Part shown: one piece after another, positions 36,286 through 49,570 of the stretch | Position numbering within the stretch: position 1 is the first letter of the stretch | Layout: each line of letters opens with the position of its first letter | DNA from: Neptunomonas concharum | GTDB taxonomy: Bacteria; Pseudomonadota; Gammaproteobacteria; Pseudomonadales; Balneatricaceae | NCBI RefSeq assembly: GCF_008630635.1 | Contig: NZ_CP043869.1 | Span: 558,001 to 622,000, forward strand | Direction of reading: 5' to 3' | DNA: 64,000 nucleotides | Position numbers and translations under genes: made by a program | Notes under the pieces: generated by a model | The model's input: only the letters and a program-made list of their open reading frames with translations | Databases searched by the model: none | What the model was told of the DNA's origin: nothing

Positions 36286-36894
36286 ATGCAATCGCTGGGC
36301 TTTGACTTTTCAGTAGCAAAAAGGGTTGCAGGTGTTGATGAGGTGGGGAGAGGGCCTTTAATTGGAAATGTGGTTGCGGCCGCCGTTATCCTTGATCCTA
36401 AAAAGCCAATTAATGGTCTGGCAGATTCCAAAAAACTCACAGAGAAAAAGCGTGAGGCGCTATACATTGAAATCAAAGAGAAGGCACTCTGTTGGGCTAT
36501 CGCTTCCGCAAGCCCTGATGAGATAGATCGTATTAACATACTTCACGCTACAATGTTGGCGATGCAAAGGGCAGTGTTGGCGCTGGATATTCCGCCTGAG
36601 TATGTCATGGTTGATGGTAACCGCTGTCCTGAATTACCTTATCCAGCGGAAGCGGTGGTGAAAGGCGACTCGAAAATTCCTGAAATTAGTGCGGCCTCGA
36701 TTTTAGCTAAAGTGGAGCGAGATCGGGAGATGCTGGAACTGCACGAAGTGCATCCGGAATATGGGTTTGATCGCCACAAAGGCTACCCTACGCCAGCGCA
36801 TTTGGCCGCCTTGAAAAAGTATGGTGTATTAACGGGCTATCGACGCTCATTTAGGCCTGTTGCAACACTTCTTGGCATATCGAAACTCTCTTAA
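36286..36894 (+). CDS. rnhB: Ribonuclease HII
   Basis: RNase HII nicks DNA at embedded ribonucleotides and RNA-DNA hybrids. In the 202-residue protein the DExGRG motif reads VDEVGRGPL (Asp18, Glu19) and further acidic residues lie in VMVDGNR and [12 protein letters not shown]. The C-terminal part [13 protein letters not shown] is family typical. It lies between lpxB and dnaE as in enterobacteria and pseudomonads. Confidence 0.96.
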   Translation: MQSLGFDFSVAKRVAGVDEVGRGPLIGNVVAAAVILDPKKPINGLADSKKLTEKKREALYIEIKEKALCWAIASASPDEIDRINILHATMLAMQRAVLALDIPPEYVMVDGNRCPELPYPAEAVVKGDSKIPEISAASILAKVERDREMLELHEVHPEYGFDRHKGYPTPAHLAALKKYGVLTGYRRSFRPVATLLGISKLS

Positions 36895-36906
36895 CTAGGT
36901 AACTAG

Positions 36907-39900
36907 ATGTCTGACGTAAACTTTGTCCATCTCAGGGTACATACTGAATTTTCTTTAGTTGATGGCTTGACTCGAATTAAAGGGTTAGTAGCGGCAGCAA
37001 AAGAAGCTGGTATGCCGGCGGTAGGGATAACAGATCAGGTTAATTTATTTGGCTTGGTGAAGTTCTATAAAGCCGCTACGGGTGCAGGTATTAAGCCTAT
37101 TTGCGGTGCAGACCTGTTAGTACTGAATGAGTCAGATAATGAAGGCACTCCTTTTCGTTTAACCTTGCTGGTGCAAAATGCCCGAGGCTACCGAAACTTG
37201 ATGGAGCTGATCTCCCGTGCATACGCCGAAGGCCAGAATTACCTCGTTGACAAAGCTTTAGTGAAAAAGTCTTGGGTGGCTGAAAAGTCTGAAGGCTTGA
37301 TTGCGCTATCGGGAGCGAAAGAGGGCGAAATCGGCAAAGCAATGGTGTCAGGCAATGGAATGGCTGATGCGCTTCTGGCGGAATGGATGGCGGTGTTTCC
37401 TGAGCGATTCTATTTAGAGGTTCAGCGAACAGGACGTCAAGGTGAAGACAAGATTATTAGTGAAAGTGTGCGCCTAGGCCTCTCCTTGGGGTGTCCCTTG
37501 GTTGCAACAAACGAGGTTATGTTTCTTGCAGAAGATGATTTTGATGCCCATGAGGCTCGGGTTTGTATCAACCAAGGGCGTACTTTGGATGACCCTCGCC
37601 GCCCCAAGGATTACTCGCCTCAACAGTATTTTAGAACGCCTCAAGAGATGGTTGAGCTGTTTGCTGATATCCCAAGTGCTGTCGAAAATACCCTAGAGAT
37701 TGCTAAGCGCTGTAACATTGAACTAGATTTGGGAACCTACTACCTACCCAAGTACCCTATCCCTGAAGGGATGACGATGGATGAGTACTTTTGCAAGGTA
37801 TCTGAAGACGGCCTTGAAGAACGTCTGCGGATTTTGCTGGATAAAAACGATCCAGATTATGCAGAGAAACGAAAACCTTATGATGAGCGTCTCAAATTTG
37901 AGTTAGATATCATTACTCAAATGGGCTTTCCTGGTTACTTTTTGATCGTTATGGACTTTATCCAATGGGCCAAAGATAACGGCATCCCGGTGGGACCAGG
38001 TCGTGGCTCGGGCGCAGGCTCATTAGTCGCTTATGCGCAAAAAATTACAGATCTTGACCCACTGGAATACGACCTTCTATTTGAACGATTCCTAAACCCT
38101 GAACGTGTTTCTATGCCCGATTTTGATATCGATTTCTGTATGGATAATCGTGATCAGGTAATTGATTATGTTGCTCGGACATACGGACGTGACGCTGTTT
38201 CCCAGATTATTACCTTTGGAACGATGGCAGCGAAAGCGGTGGTGCGTGATGTTGCACGTGTGCAAGGGAAGGCGTTTGGGTTGGCGGATAAGCTTTCTAA
38301 GCTGATCCCATTTGAAATAGGTATAACCCTGAGCAAGGCGATGGAGCAAGAGCCTGCTTTAAGCGACTTCGTGGAAAGTAGCGAAGAAGCTCAGGAAATC
38401 ATGGAGATGGCATATAAGCTGGAAGGGGTCACCCGCAACGTCGGCAAGCATGCCGGTGGTGTCGTGATAGCGCCGACAAAACTAACCGACTTCTCGGCCA
38501 CCTATTGTGATGAGGAAGGTCAAGGGTTGGTTACTCAGTTTGACAAGGGAGATGTTGAGGAAGCTGGCCTTGTTAAGTTCGACTTCTTGGGATTGCGTAC
38601 TCTGACAATCATTGATTGGGCCTTAAAGACGATCAATGATATTCGTGCAAAGAAAGGTGAAGAGCCGTTAGATATCACCTTAATTAATTTGGAAGACCCG
38701 TCCACGTTTGAGCTTTTACAGTCAGCTGAAACGACAGCGGTGTTCCAGTTAGAGTCCAGCGGTATGAAGGATCTGGTTCGGCGCCTTCTCCCCTCTCGTT
38801 TTGAAGATATTGTGGCATTGGTGGCGCTCTTTCGCCCTGGTCCGTTGCAGTCAGGCATGGTGGATGACTTTATCAACCGAAAGCACGGGCGTGCGGAAAT
38901 GGCATGGCCTCATCCCGATTATCAGTTAGATAGCCTTCAGCCTGTATTGGAGCCAACCTACGGAATCATCCTCTACCAAGAGCAAGTAATGCAAATTGCT
39001 CAGGTGATGGCGGGTTACACGCTGGGTGGTGCTGATATGCTGCGTCGAGCGATGGGTAAGAAGAAACCGGAAGAGATGGAGAAACAGCGCTCTATCTTCC
39101 TTGAAGGGTGCGGGAATAACGGCATCGATAAAGATCTGGCGGGGAATATCTTTGATCTGGTAGAAAAGTTTGCCGGTTATGGCTTTAACAAATCCCACTC
39201 GGCTGCATACGCACTGGTGTCATACCAAACCGCTTGGCTGAAACGACACTACCCAGCGCCATTTATGGCGGCGGTCATGTCATCTGATATGCAAAATACC
39301 GATAAAGTTGTGATCTTTATCGAAGAGTGCCGCAAGATGAAGTTGCCGCCAGCATTGCCAGATGTCTGTAGCGGTGAATATATGTTCACCGTCAATGAGG
39401 CCGGTGAAATTGTTTATGGTTTGGGTGCAATCAAAGGGGTAGGGGAAGGACCGATTGAAGCCATTGTTGCTGCACGCCAAGATGGCAAAGGGGATTTCAA
39501 AGATCTGTTCGATTTTTGTGAGCGAGTAGGCGCTAAAAATCTAAATAAACGCGTACTTGAAGCACTAGTTCGTTCAGGTGCGTTGGATAAATTGGGTGCC
39601 GATAGAGCGGTACTTTGGCAGGCAATAGGCGACGCTCTGCAGGCGGCTGGGCAAAGTGCGCGCAATCAGGATGCGGGAATTTTCGACCTGTTTGGCGAAG
39701 TGGAAGCTGAGGCACCCAGAGATCCTTACGAGGAGTATCAAGGTGTGCGGCGGTGGACTGACAAGGAGCGACTGCGTGGAGAAAAGGATACGCTGGGTCT
39801 TTATTTGACGGGCCACCCTATAGATGAATATGAAAAAGAGCTTAGCCGCTTTATATCGAAAAAAATTGTTGATCTGCAGCCCGGGCGAGGTAAACAGCAG

Positions 39901-40401
39901 AAGATAGCGGGCTTAATTGTTGATCAGCGTGTAAAAAAGACCAAGCGAGGCGATTCTCTGTGTTTTCTGACCTTAGATGATCGAAGCGCGAGAATTGATG
40001 TGACGGTCTATGGTGAACTCTATGAACAAACGCGTGAATGGGCAGTAAAAGATACGATTGTCATCATGGAGGGCGAAATTACCCAAGATGACTATTCAGG
40101 TGGTCTCAAGGTTCGTTGTAATAAGCTATCAAGTATACCCATGGCTCGACAGCAGTTTGCCCGTTGTGTGCATGTCTGTGGCGGTGAAAAGTACCTATCA
40201 GGGAGAGGGTTGCAGGCGTTTACTAAAACGATAGAAGCTTATCGTTCTCCTCAAGGTCTATGTGTGGAGCTGGAATATCAGCGAAGTGATGCCGGTGGAG
40301 TCATTCAATTGGGCGAGGAGTGGAAGCTCGAAGCGACTGATGAGTTATTAATCACCTTAAAAGAACACTTTGGTGACGATTGCGTCTCTTTAGCGTACTG
40401 A
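36907..40401 (+). CDS. dnaE: DNA polymerase III alpha subunit
   Basis: DnaE is the replicative polymerase. The 1164-residue protein has an N-terminal PHP domain (HLRVHTEFSLVDG), the palm with catalytic aspartates in PDFDIDFCMDNRDQ (Asp405, Asp407), the fingers region with GKHAGGVVIAP and FDFLGLRTL, a helix-hairpin-helix part and an OB fold near the C-terminus (IAGLIVDQRVKKTKRG). Length fits type I DnaE. With the holD candidate the window holds two replicase subunits. Confidence 0.97.
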   Translation: MSDVNFVHLRVHTEFSLVDGLTRIKGLVAAAKEAGMPAVGITDQVNLFGLVKFYKAATGAGIKPICGADLLVLNESDNEGTPFRLTLLVQNARGYRNLMELISRAYAEGQNYLVDKALVKKSWVAEKSEGLIALSGAKEGEIGKAMVSGNGMADALLAEWMAVFPERFYLEVQRTGRQGEDKIISESVRLGLSLGCPLVATNEVMFLAEDDFDAHEARVCINQGRTLDDPRRPKDYSPQQYFRTPQEMVELFADIPSAVENTLEIAKRCNIELDLGTYYLPKYPIPEGMTMDEYFCKVSEDGLEERLRILLDKNDPDYAEKRKPYDERLKFELDIITQMGFPGYFLIVMDFIQWAKDNGIPVGPGRGSGAGSLVAYAQKITDLDPLEYDLLFERFLNPERVSMPDFDIDFCMDNRDQVIDYVARTYGRDAVSQIITFGTMAAKAVVRDVARVQGKAFGLADKLSKLIPFEIGITLSKAMEQEPALSDFVESSEEAQEIMEMAYKLEGVTRNVGKHAGGVVIAPTKLTDFSATYCDEEGQGLVTQFDKGDVEEAGLVKFDFLGLRTLTIIDWALKTINDIRAKKGEEPLDITLINLEDPSTFELLQSAETTAVFQLESSGMKDLVRRLLPSRFEDIVALVALFRPGPLQSGMVDDFINRKHGRAEMAWPHPDYQLDSLQPVLEPTYGIILYQEQVMQIAQVMAGYTLGGADMLRRAMGKKKPEEMEKQRSIFLEGCGNNGIDKDLAGNIFDLVEKFAGYGFNKSHSAAYALVSYQTAWLKRHYPAPFMAAVMSSDMQNTDKVVIFIEECRKMKLPPALPDVCSGEYMFTVNEAGEIVYGLGAIKGVGEGPIEAIVAARQDGKGDFKDLFDFCERVGAKNLNKRVLEALVRSGALDKLGADRAVLWQAIGDALQAAGQSARNQDAGIFDLFGEVEAEAPRDPYEEYQGVRRWTDKERLRGEKDTLGLYLTGHPIDEYEKELSRFISKKIVDLQPGRGKQQKIAGLIVDQRVKKTKRGDSLCFLTLDDRSARIDVTVYGELYEQTREWAVKDTIVIMEGEITQDDYSGGLKVRCNKLSSIPMARQQFARCVHVCGGEKYLSGRGLQAFTKTIEAYRSPQGLCVELEYQRSDAGGVIQLGEEWKLEATDELLITLKEHFGDDCVSLAY

Positions 40402-40484
40402 ACAGGGTGGTTATCCTGACGGGGTGACGGTAAAATCACCGGTTTGAATATCTAAACGATCACTGGTAAGGCGGAAAGAATCGA

Positions 40485-41447
40485 ATGAATCCGAACTATC
40501 TGGATTTTGAGCAGCCAATAGCTGAACTCGAAGCCAAAATTGAAGAGCTGAGACTGGTTGGTGATGATACAGAAATCAATATTGCTGACGAGTTAAGTAA
40601 GTTGCTTGAGAAAAGCCGCAGTTTGACCGCGTCTATTTTTACGAATCTTACTGCCTGGCAGATTTCCCAGTTATCACGTCATCCACAGCGTCCATACACC
40701 TTGGATTACATTGCCCTGATGTTCGAAGAGTTTGAAGAGCTTCACGGCGATCGTCATTTTTCTGATGATGCGGCGATTGTTGGTGGTGTTGCACGTTTGG
40801 ACGGGCGCCCGATCATGGTTATCGGTCACCAGAAAGGCCGAGAGGTCAAAGAGAAAGTCCGTCGCAACTTCGGCATGCCAAGACCCGAAGGCTATCGCAA
40901 GGCGTTACGCTTGATGGAAATGGCAGAACGTTTCAGCATGCCAGTCTTAACATTTATTGATACACCGGGAGCTTATCCGGGCATTGATGCTGAAGAGCGT
41001 GGTCAAAGTGAGGCGATTGCATTTAATTTGGCAAAAATGTCTCAACTTAAAACCCCTATTATCTCTACTGTTGTCGGTGAGGGTGGCTCTGGTGGTGCTT
41101 TAGCGATAGGTGTGTGCGATGAGCTGATGATGCTTCAGTACTCCACGTACTCGGTTATCTCACCAGAAGGCTGTGCATCGATTCTTTGGAAAAGTGCTGA
41201 GCGTGCTTCGGATGCGGCCAAAGCGATGGGGATCACATCTGAACGCTTGCACGAGTTGGGGTTAGTGGACAAGGTTGTGCCAGAACCCTTAGGTGGTGCT
41301 CATCGCGATCCTGCCAAACTGTGCGCTGACCTCAAACAACAGCTTATTCAGACGCTTGATAAACTAGATGCCCTGTCTACTGATGAGCTGCTGGAGCGTC
41401 GCTACAAGCGTCTTATGTCCTACGGACTTACTTCCGCTTCCGCGTAA
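40485..41447 (+). CDS. accA: Acetyl-CoA carboxylase carboxyltransferase subunit alpha
   Basis: AccA forms, with AccD, the carboxyltransferase that makes malonyl-CoA, the substrate of FabY and other ketosynthases. The 320-residue crotonase-fold protein begins [19 protein letters not shown], with [23 protein letters not shown] and the oxyanion glycines in [15 protein letters not shown]. An 83 bp gap separates it from dnaE; tilS follows after two bases. Confidence 0.97.
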   Translation: MNPNYLDFEQPIAELEAKIEELRLVGDDTEINIADELSKLLEKSRSLTASIFTNLTAWQISQLSRHPQRPYTLDYIALMFEEFEELHGDRHFSDDAAIVGGVARLDGRPIMVIGHQKGREVKEKVRRNFGMPRPEGYRKALRLMEMAERFSMPVLTFIDTPGAYPGIDAEERGQSEAIAFNLAKMSQLKTPIISTVVGEGGSGGALAIGVCDELMMLQYSTYSVISPEGCASILWKSAERASDAAKAMGITSERLHELGLVDKVVPEPLGGAHRDPAKLCADLKQQLIQTLDKLDALSTDELLERRYKRLMSYGLTSASA

Positions 41448-41449
41448 GT

Positions 41450-42736
41450 ATGAAGCCTTCGTTGGCTGCTGATACATTCTCAGCGATCTGTGAACAGTAC
41501 TCACCTGATCGCTGGGTATTAGCGGTCAGTGGAGGCATCGATTCTATGGTGTTGCTGCACCTTGCGGCGTTGACGTTAGATCACCAAACCCTTCATGTTT
41601 TGCATATCAATCATCATTTGCAGCCTGATGCAGATGAATGGTCGCTATTTTGTCAGCAGCAAGCCGATAGTTTGTCCATCCCCTTTACCAAGATTGATGT
41701 TTACCCAAAAGATGGTAGTGAGGCTGCGGCAAGAGAAACTCGTTACCATGCATTTGAAGCATTTTTGCAACCCGGTGATCTATTGCTTCAGGGGCATCAT
41801 GGAGATGACCAAGCCGAAACCATGTTGTTTCGTTTAGTGAGAGGGACAGGGCCACGGGGCTTGGCAGGTATTCCTCAGTATCGGGTTTTAGGTAAAGCGG
41901 CACTGCTTCGACCGTTATTGGAAGTACCAAAACCGATGATTAAACAATGGGCGATTGAGCATTCCCTGTCGTGGGTTGAAGACCCAAGTAATCATAAAGT
42001 GGATTACGATCGGAATTTTCTACGCCTACATATCTTTCCGCTGCTAAACAAGCGGTGGCCTTTGGTTACATCTACGCTAATTGCTAGCCAGCGGTTAATA
42101 AAATCTGAACAGGCTTTACTAGATGAGTTATTGGATGAGCAGTTGGAATCTATACTGTCAGGTAATAGCTTTAACATTGGGCGATTAGCAGGCCATAACA
42201 GCTTCAGGCGACAGGCCTTGCTGCGACGTTGGATCTTTCGCAAGACACAGCAGTTATTGGGGAGCAATCAGCTTGCTCAAATAGAGCACGATTTTTTTCA
42301 AAGTGCTGAGGATCGTTTGCCGGAGCTGGTGATAGGGGCGTTTATTTTAAGGCGTTATCGCGGTTCTCTTTATTTGAATGTCAGTACGCAGTCTGAAGGC
42401 TCCTATGAGCCTTTGCTTCTAGGATTAGGGCAGCACTTATGGAGTGAGGGCCAGCTGACCGTGAAGCTTAGCGAAGGTGGCGGCTTGAAAACGCTAGAGG
42501 GAATTAGCTGTGTGCATAGAAAGGAGGGTATGTCGTGCCAGCCTGTGGGACGGCAACGCAAGTCACTCAAAAAGCTTTTTCAAGAGAGTGGTGTTCCACC
42601 GTGGATGAGGGCGAAATGGCCGATTTTAGTCCATGAAAATGAAGTGGTTGCAATCCCCGGTATTTGTGTTTGCGAGGGTTGGCAGTCCCAAGCGCAAGAT
42701 AAGCCCAGTTTTACCGTAATATGGGAACCTTTCTGA
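41450..42736 (+). CDS. tilS: tRNA(Ile)-lysidine synthetase
   Basis: TilS converts C34 of the tRNA-Ile CAU anticodon to lysidine so that it reads AUA. The 428-residue protein has the N-type ATP pyrophosphatase loop SGGIDS (27-32), the GHHGDDQAETMLFRLVRG motif, a linker domain that binds tRNA and the C-terminal TilS domain (VGRQRKSLKKLFQESGVPPW). It is two bases downstream of accA, likely one transcript. Confidence 0.95.
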   Translation: MKPSLAADTFSAICEQYSPDRWVLAVSGGIDSMVLLHLAALTLDHQTLHVLHINHHLQPDADEWSLFCQQQADSLSIPFTKIDVYPKDGSEAAARETRYHAFEAFLQPGDLLLQGHHGDDQAETMLFRLVRGTGPRGLAGIPQYRVLGKAALLRPLLEVPKPMIKQWAIEHSLSWVEDPSNHKVDYDRNFLRLHIFPLLNKRWPLVTSTLIASQRLIKSEQALLDELLDEQLESILSGNSFNIGRLAGHNSFRRQALLRRWIFRKTQQLLGSNQLAQIEHDFFQSAEDRLPELVIGAFILRRYRGSLYLNVSTQSEGSYEPLLLGLGQHLWSEGQLTVKLSEGGGLKTLEGISCVHRKEGMSCQPVGRQRKSLKKLFQESGVPPWMRAKWPILVHENEVVAIPGICVCEGWQSQAQDKPSFTVIWEPF

Positions 42737-42785
42737 TTGTCGTAAGGCCGTCTCTTTGCTATCCTGTAGCCCCATCTTTATTTAG

Positions 42786-44456
<1,671 letters not shown>

Positions 44457-44484
44457 CGTTTTTACCAAGACTATATTGTTTTAG

Positions 44485-45798
<1,314 letters not shown>

Positions 45799-45817
45799 TT
45801 AAGCCAAGACCTGTTAG

Positions 45818-45842
45818 AAAAGGGGGCTGAGGCCCCCTTTTT
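45818..45842 (+). terminator. Intrinsic terminator after eno
   Basis: A hairpin of AAAAGGGGGC with GCCCCCTTTT around a TGAG loop ends in five T. It lies 19 bp after the eno stop and 12 bp before ftsB, so it probably limits eno read-through into ftsB. Confidence 0.85.
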
Positions 45843-45854
45843 AGACTCTGAGGT

Positions 45855-46160
45855 ATGCTATTCGTGTTTCGCTGGTTTCTATTCGTGCTGATTATCATTT
45901 TTCTAGGTTTGCAGTACCGCTTATGGTTTGGCGAAGCTAACCTACTATTAGTCCGGCAGCTAGAAAACCAAATAGCAGATCAACAGAGTGAGAATGAACG
46001 TTTGCAAACACGTAATAGACAGCTCGAAGCAGAAGTGATGGATTTAAAAAAAGGTTTATCGGCCATTGAGGAGCGTGCTCGAAGCGACCAAGGGATGATT
46101 AGGCAAGGAGAAACGTTCTATCAATTGGTTGAGCCATCCCCGGTTCGAAAGGAAAAATAA
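45855..46160 (+). CDS. ftsB: Cell division protein FtsB
   Basis: FtsB forms the FtsQLB complex that activates septal wall synthesis. The 101-residue bitopic protein has a single N-terminal membrane span (residues 2-20), the conserved LQYRLWFGEANLL junction, and a coiled coil (about 30-70). It ends with the EERARSDQGMIRQGETFYQLV region matching E. coli [21 protein letters not shown]. GAGG lies only one base before the ATG, so the GTG at 45864 is a possible alternative start. Three bases separate it from truD; ispD and ispF are absent from this position. Confidence 0.93.
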   Translation: MLFVFRWFLFVLIIIFLGLQYRLWFGEANLLLVRQLENQIADQQSENERLQTRNRQLEAEVMDLKKGLSAIEERARSDQGMIRQGETFYQLVEPSPVRKEK

Positions 46161-46163
46161 AGC

Positions 46164-47207
46164 ATGAATCTGCCTACTGATTATCAGTTTCTTTATGGCA
46201 AGCCTGTGAGCCGCGCCATTATTAGGCATACTCCGGAAGATTTTCGAGTATCAGAAATACCCTCATTCTTACCGGAAGGTGAAGGTGAGCATGTATTTCT
46301 CCTGATACGTAAAACGGGTGAAAATACAGACTGGGTTGCTAGGCAGCTGGCTGGCTTTTGCCAAATACCTGTTAATGATGTGGGATATGCGGGTAAAAAA
46401 GATCGTCACGCCGTTACCGAGCAATGGTTTAGTGTGAAGTTACCTATTAACAGGCAGATGACATGGTCTTTATTTGGCGGTGAAACCATTCAGGTTTTAA
46501 AAGCAGAGCGGCATCTTCGAAAACTAAGACTGGGCTCTCTATTAGGAAATCGCTTTTCATTACGTCTGCGCAATGTCACAGATGAGCAGTCCTTTATAGA
46601 GCGTATTGATATGATTAAGTCAGGTGTTCCTAATTACTTTGGGGAGCAGCGTTTTGGGTTCGATGGCGGGAATCTCGCGAAAGGTGTCGCATTATTAAAA
46701 GGCGAGTTTAAAGAGCGTCAACGTCATAAAAAAGGTTTGTATATTTCGGCGGTACGCTCTTGGTTATTTAACCATTGTGTTTCTGAGCGAATTCGACAAA
46801 ATTTATGGAATACTATTTTGCCGGGAGATGCGATGGTGCTCTCCGGTAGTAAAAGCCACTTTGTCGCTGAGGCGCTAGATGAAGTGTTGCCTGAGCGTTT
46901 AGCTAAAGGCGATGTGCATCTGAGCGCTCCCCTTTGGGGAAGAGGGCGCTTACAGAGTACAGATGAGGCAGCCGAGTGGGAGTCCAAAACGGTAGAACCG
47001 TGGGACGAAATCACAGAGCGTCTTGCATACGTCGGGCTACAGCAAGAGCGTAGATCGATGCGACTGATACCTGACGGGTTGCAGGCTGAAAAAGAAGCGG
47101 ATGGCACTTGGCTATTGAACTTTTCATTACCTGCTGGCGCATTTGCTACCAGTGTACTTAGAGAGCTATGTGATTTTTCTCAGGAAGGGCCGGAACCGCA
47201 GCCATGA
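46164..47207 (+). CDS. truD: tRNA pseudouridine(13) synthase TruD
   Basis: TruD makes pseudouridine 13 in tRNA-Glu. In the 347-residue protein the catalytic Asp80 is in [16 protein letters not shown], the same position as in E. coli, and [11 protein letters not shown] is the second signature. It overlaps surE by 4 bp. Its direct contact with ftsB marks the missing ispDF genes. Confidence 0.95.
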   Translation: MNLPTDYQFLYGKPVSRAIIRHTPEDFRVSEIPSFLPEGEGEHVFLLIRKTGENTDWVARQLAGFCQIPVNDVGYAGKKDRHAVTEQWFSVKLPINRQMTWSLFGGETIQVLKAERHLRKLRLGSLLGNRFSLRLRNVTDEQSFIERIDMIKSGVPNYFGEQRFGFDGGNLAKGVALLKGEFKERQRHKKGLYISAVRSWLFNHCVSERIRQNLWNTILPGDAMVLSGSKSHFVAEALDEVLPERLAKGDVHLSAPLWGRGRLQSTDEAAEWESKTVEPWDEITERLAYVGLQQERRSMRLIPDGLQAEKEADGTWLLNFSLPAGAFATSVLRELCDFSQEGPEPQP

Positions 47208-47956
47208 ATAATATTTTGATATCAAATGATGATGGAGTGTTTGCGCCGGGCTTGGCTGCGTTAGCTAATGCTCTATCTGAGGTGGCATCGATTCAAGTTG
47301 TTGCCCCAGATAGAAACCGTAGTGGAGCAAGTAATGCGCTTACTCTTGATAGGCCTGTCGATGCTCATCGTCATGATAATGGCTTTGTAAGCTTGTCTGG
47401 GACACCAACGGATTGTGTTCATATGGGAGTGTCGGGTCTTTTTGGTGCGGTGCCGGATATTGTGGTCTCTGGTATTAATGCGGGTGCCAACCTAGGCGAT
47501 GATGTTATCTATTCAGGCACAGTGGCCGCAGCGATGGAGGGCCGCTCATTAGGGTTGCCGCCGATTGCTGTCTCTTTAGCGGGGCATTACCCTAAGCACT
47601 ACGAAACAGCGGCTGCAATTGCGAAAACGATCGTTGAAAATGTAAGCTCTTTAGGGCTGCCAGCAAGGTCTGTTCTGAATGTTAATGTGCCAGATCTACC
47701 TCTTAGTGACATTCAAGGTATTCATATTACTCGGCTAGGCCATCGTGCAGCAGCAGGCAAACCAGAAAGTTCAAAAGATCCGCGGGGTAAGGTTCGGTAT
47801 TGGGTAGCGGGTGCTGGGGATGCTTTGGATAATGCCCCGGGTACGGACTTTTATGCGGTTGAGCATGGGTTTGTTTCGATCACTCCCCTGCATATTGATA
47901 TGACATTTTACCCAGGGATGGAACGATTAGGAGACTGGTTGGAGGGTTTGCTTTGA
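47204..47956 (+). CDS. surE: 5'/3'-nucleotidase SurE
   Basis: SurE is a survival-related nucleotidase that also trims short polyphosphate. The 250-residue protein starts with the metal-binding pair Asp9-Asp10 in [11 protein letters not shown], then [29 protein letters not shown] and [24 protein letters not shown]. It overlaps truD and pcm by 4 bp each, giving a coupled truD-surE-pcm string. Confidence 0.97.
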   Translation: MNNILISNDDGVFAPGLAALANALSEVASIQVVAPDRNRSGASNALTLDRPVDAHRHDNGFVSLSGTPTDCVHMGVSGLFGAVPDIVVSGINAGANLGDDVIYSGTVAAAMEGRSLGLPPIAVSLAGHYPKHYETAAAIAKTIVENVSSLGLPARSVLNVNVPDLPLSDIQGIHITRLGHRAAAGKPESSKDPRGKVRYWVAGAGDALDNAPGTDFYAVEHGFVSITPLHIDMTFYPGMERLGDWLEGLL

Positions 47957-48618
47957 GTAGTGTTCAGCTGCAAGGGATAGGTATGACCTCGCGGCGTACA
48001 AGGGAACGTCTGGTTACACGCTTGCGTGAGCAAGGTATAAAAAGCCTGCCCGTATTGGATGTTATATTAGGTACGCCGCGTCACCTCTTTATTGATGAGG
48101 CGCTAGCGCACAGAGCGTATGAAGACACGGCTTTACCCATTGGCTTCAATCAGACGATTTCCCAGCCCTATATTGTTGCTAGAATGACGGAGCTTTTGCT
48201 TTCTGAGGGTGTGGTGAAGTCAGTACTTGAAGTAGGTACAGGGTCAGGGTATCAAACAGCAGTTTTGGCCCAGTTGATCGATAAAGTCTATTCCGTTGAG
48301 CGTATTAAGCCCTTGCAGTTAAAAGCAAAGGAACGATTTCGCGTTATGGGGCTGAGAAATATTTATCTACAGCACTCTGACGGCGGTATGGGGTGGCCAT
48401 CTATGGCACCTTTTGATGCCATCATTGTTACCGCAGCACCTGAATCCATTCCTGAAGAGCTTCTAGAGCAGCTAGCAATAGGTGGGCGACTGGTGATTCC
48501 TGTGGGGCAAAACCAGCAAGAGCTTAAATTAGTGGTTAAAAAATCTGATAAAGAGTTTGAAACTCGAATAATTGAGCGCGTAAAGTTTGTACCGCTGCTT
48601 TCGGGAACGGTACGTTAA
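47953..48618 (+). CDS. pcm: Protein-L-isoaspartate O-methyltransferase
   Basis: Pcm methylates isoaspartyl residues in ageing proteins, the first repair step, and is typically found with surE and rpoS. The methyltransferase motif I is [16 protein letters not shown], preceded by the substrate motif [27 protein letters not shown] at 47953, overlapping the surE stop with GGAGGG six bases upstream, gives 221 residues; the ATG at 47983 ([10 protein letters not shown]) matches pseudomonad starts and has AAGGG upstream. Both are plausible. Confidence 0.92.
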   Translation: MSSVQLQGIGMTSRRTRERLVTRLREQGIKSLPVLDVILGTPRHLFIDEALAHRAYEDTALPIGFNQTISQPYIVARMTELLLSEGVVKSVLEVGTGSGYQTAVLAQLIDKVYSVERIKPLQLKAKERFRVMGLRNIYLQHSDGGMGWPSMAPFDAIIVTAAPESIPEELLEQLAIGGRLVIPVGQNQQELKLVVKKSDKEFETRIIERVKFVPLLSGTVR

Positions 48619-48628
48619 GGAGAAACAT

Positions 48629-49567
48629 TTGAATCAGAAGCGCTCGCCTAAAGAATATATATTACTGGCCTTGAAAGGCATGATGATGGGTGCTGCGGAT
48701 GCAGTCCCTGGGGTATCTGGCGGTACGATTGCTTTTATTACCGGGATATATGAAGAATTGATTGGGAGTATTCGTCGTTTTGATCTTGAGGCACTGAAAT
48801 TACTCTTGAGTAAAGGAATAGGTGCTTTTTGGCAGCATGTGAACGGTAATTTTTTGGTGACGCTTATTGGTGGAATAGTGATTAGTCTTGCCAGCTTTGC
48901 CCACATTGTCCTGTTTTTACTTGATCATTATCCGGTTCTTCTGTGGTCTTTCTTTTTCGGTTTAATATTGGCCTCGACATGGGTAATCGGGCGGCATATT
49001 CCACGTTGGGACCTTTCTATGATCATGATGTTTTCTGTGGGAGCATTAAGTGCTTACTTGGTCACATCCATGTCACCAACGCCAATAGAGGCAACCCCTG
49101 TGTTTTATTTCGTATCAGGTGCGATTGCTATTTGTGCGATGATCTTGCCTGGTATTTCTGGCTCGTTTATCTTACTGCTGTTGGGTATGTATACCCCCGT
49201 TTTACAAGCTGTTAAAACGTTTGATGTGATCTCACTGGGTCTGTTTCTGAGTGGCTGTGCTATTGGTATTCTCAGTTTTTCACGAGTGCTGACATGGTTG
49301 TTTCAGCATTGTCGGTTAGTAACGTTATCTTTGTTATCAGGTTTTTTATTGGGATCCTTGAATAAGGTCTGGCCTTGGAAGTACACCACATCCTATACCA
49401 TTGATCGACATGGTGAACAGGTGCCGTTGGTTCAAAGCAATGTTTCACCTTTTAGCTATGAGGCACTGACAGGACAAGAATCTTATGCACTATTTGCTCT
49501 ATGCTTGTTAATAGTAGGAGCGGTGATAGTGTTACTAATGGAAAGAGGACAAACACCTGTTAGGTAA
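48629..49567 (+). CDS. DUF368 membrane protein, likely undecaprenyl-phosphate carrier (PopT type)
   Basis: DUF368 proteins were recently linked to recycling of undecaprenyl phosphate across the inner membrane. This 312-residue, multi-span protein has the twin family repeats: GMMMGAADAVPGVSGGTIAFITGIYEEL near the start and AICAMILPGISGSFILLLLGMY in the middle. The start is TTG at 48629 with AAGGAG six bases upstream; the longer frame from 48587 runs inside pcm. It is 10 bp after pcm and 3 bp before nlpD. Pseudomonas and E. coli have no gene here. It pairs functionally with uppS upstream. Confidence 0.85.
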   Translation: MNQKRSPKEYILLALKGMMMGAADAVPGVSGGTIAFITGIYEELIGSIRRFDLEALKLLLSKGIGAFWQHVNGNFLVTLIGGIVISLASFAHIVLFLLDHYPVLLWSFFFGLILASTWVIGRHIPRWDLSMIMMFSVGALSAYLVTSMSPTPIEATPVFYFVSGAIAICAMILPGISGSFILLLLGMYTPVLQAVKTFDVISLGLFLSGCAIGILSFSRVLTWLFQHCRLVTLSLLSGFLLGSLNKVWPWKYTTSYTIDRHGEQVPLVQSNVSPFSYEALTGQESYALFALCLLIVGAVIVLLMERGQTPVR

Positions 49568-49570
49568 ATT

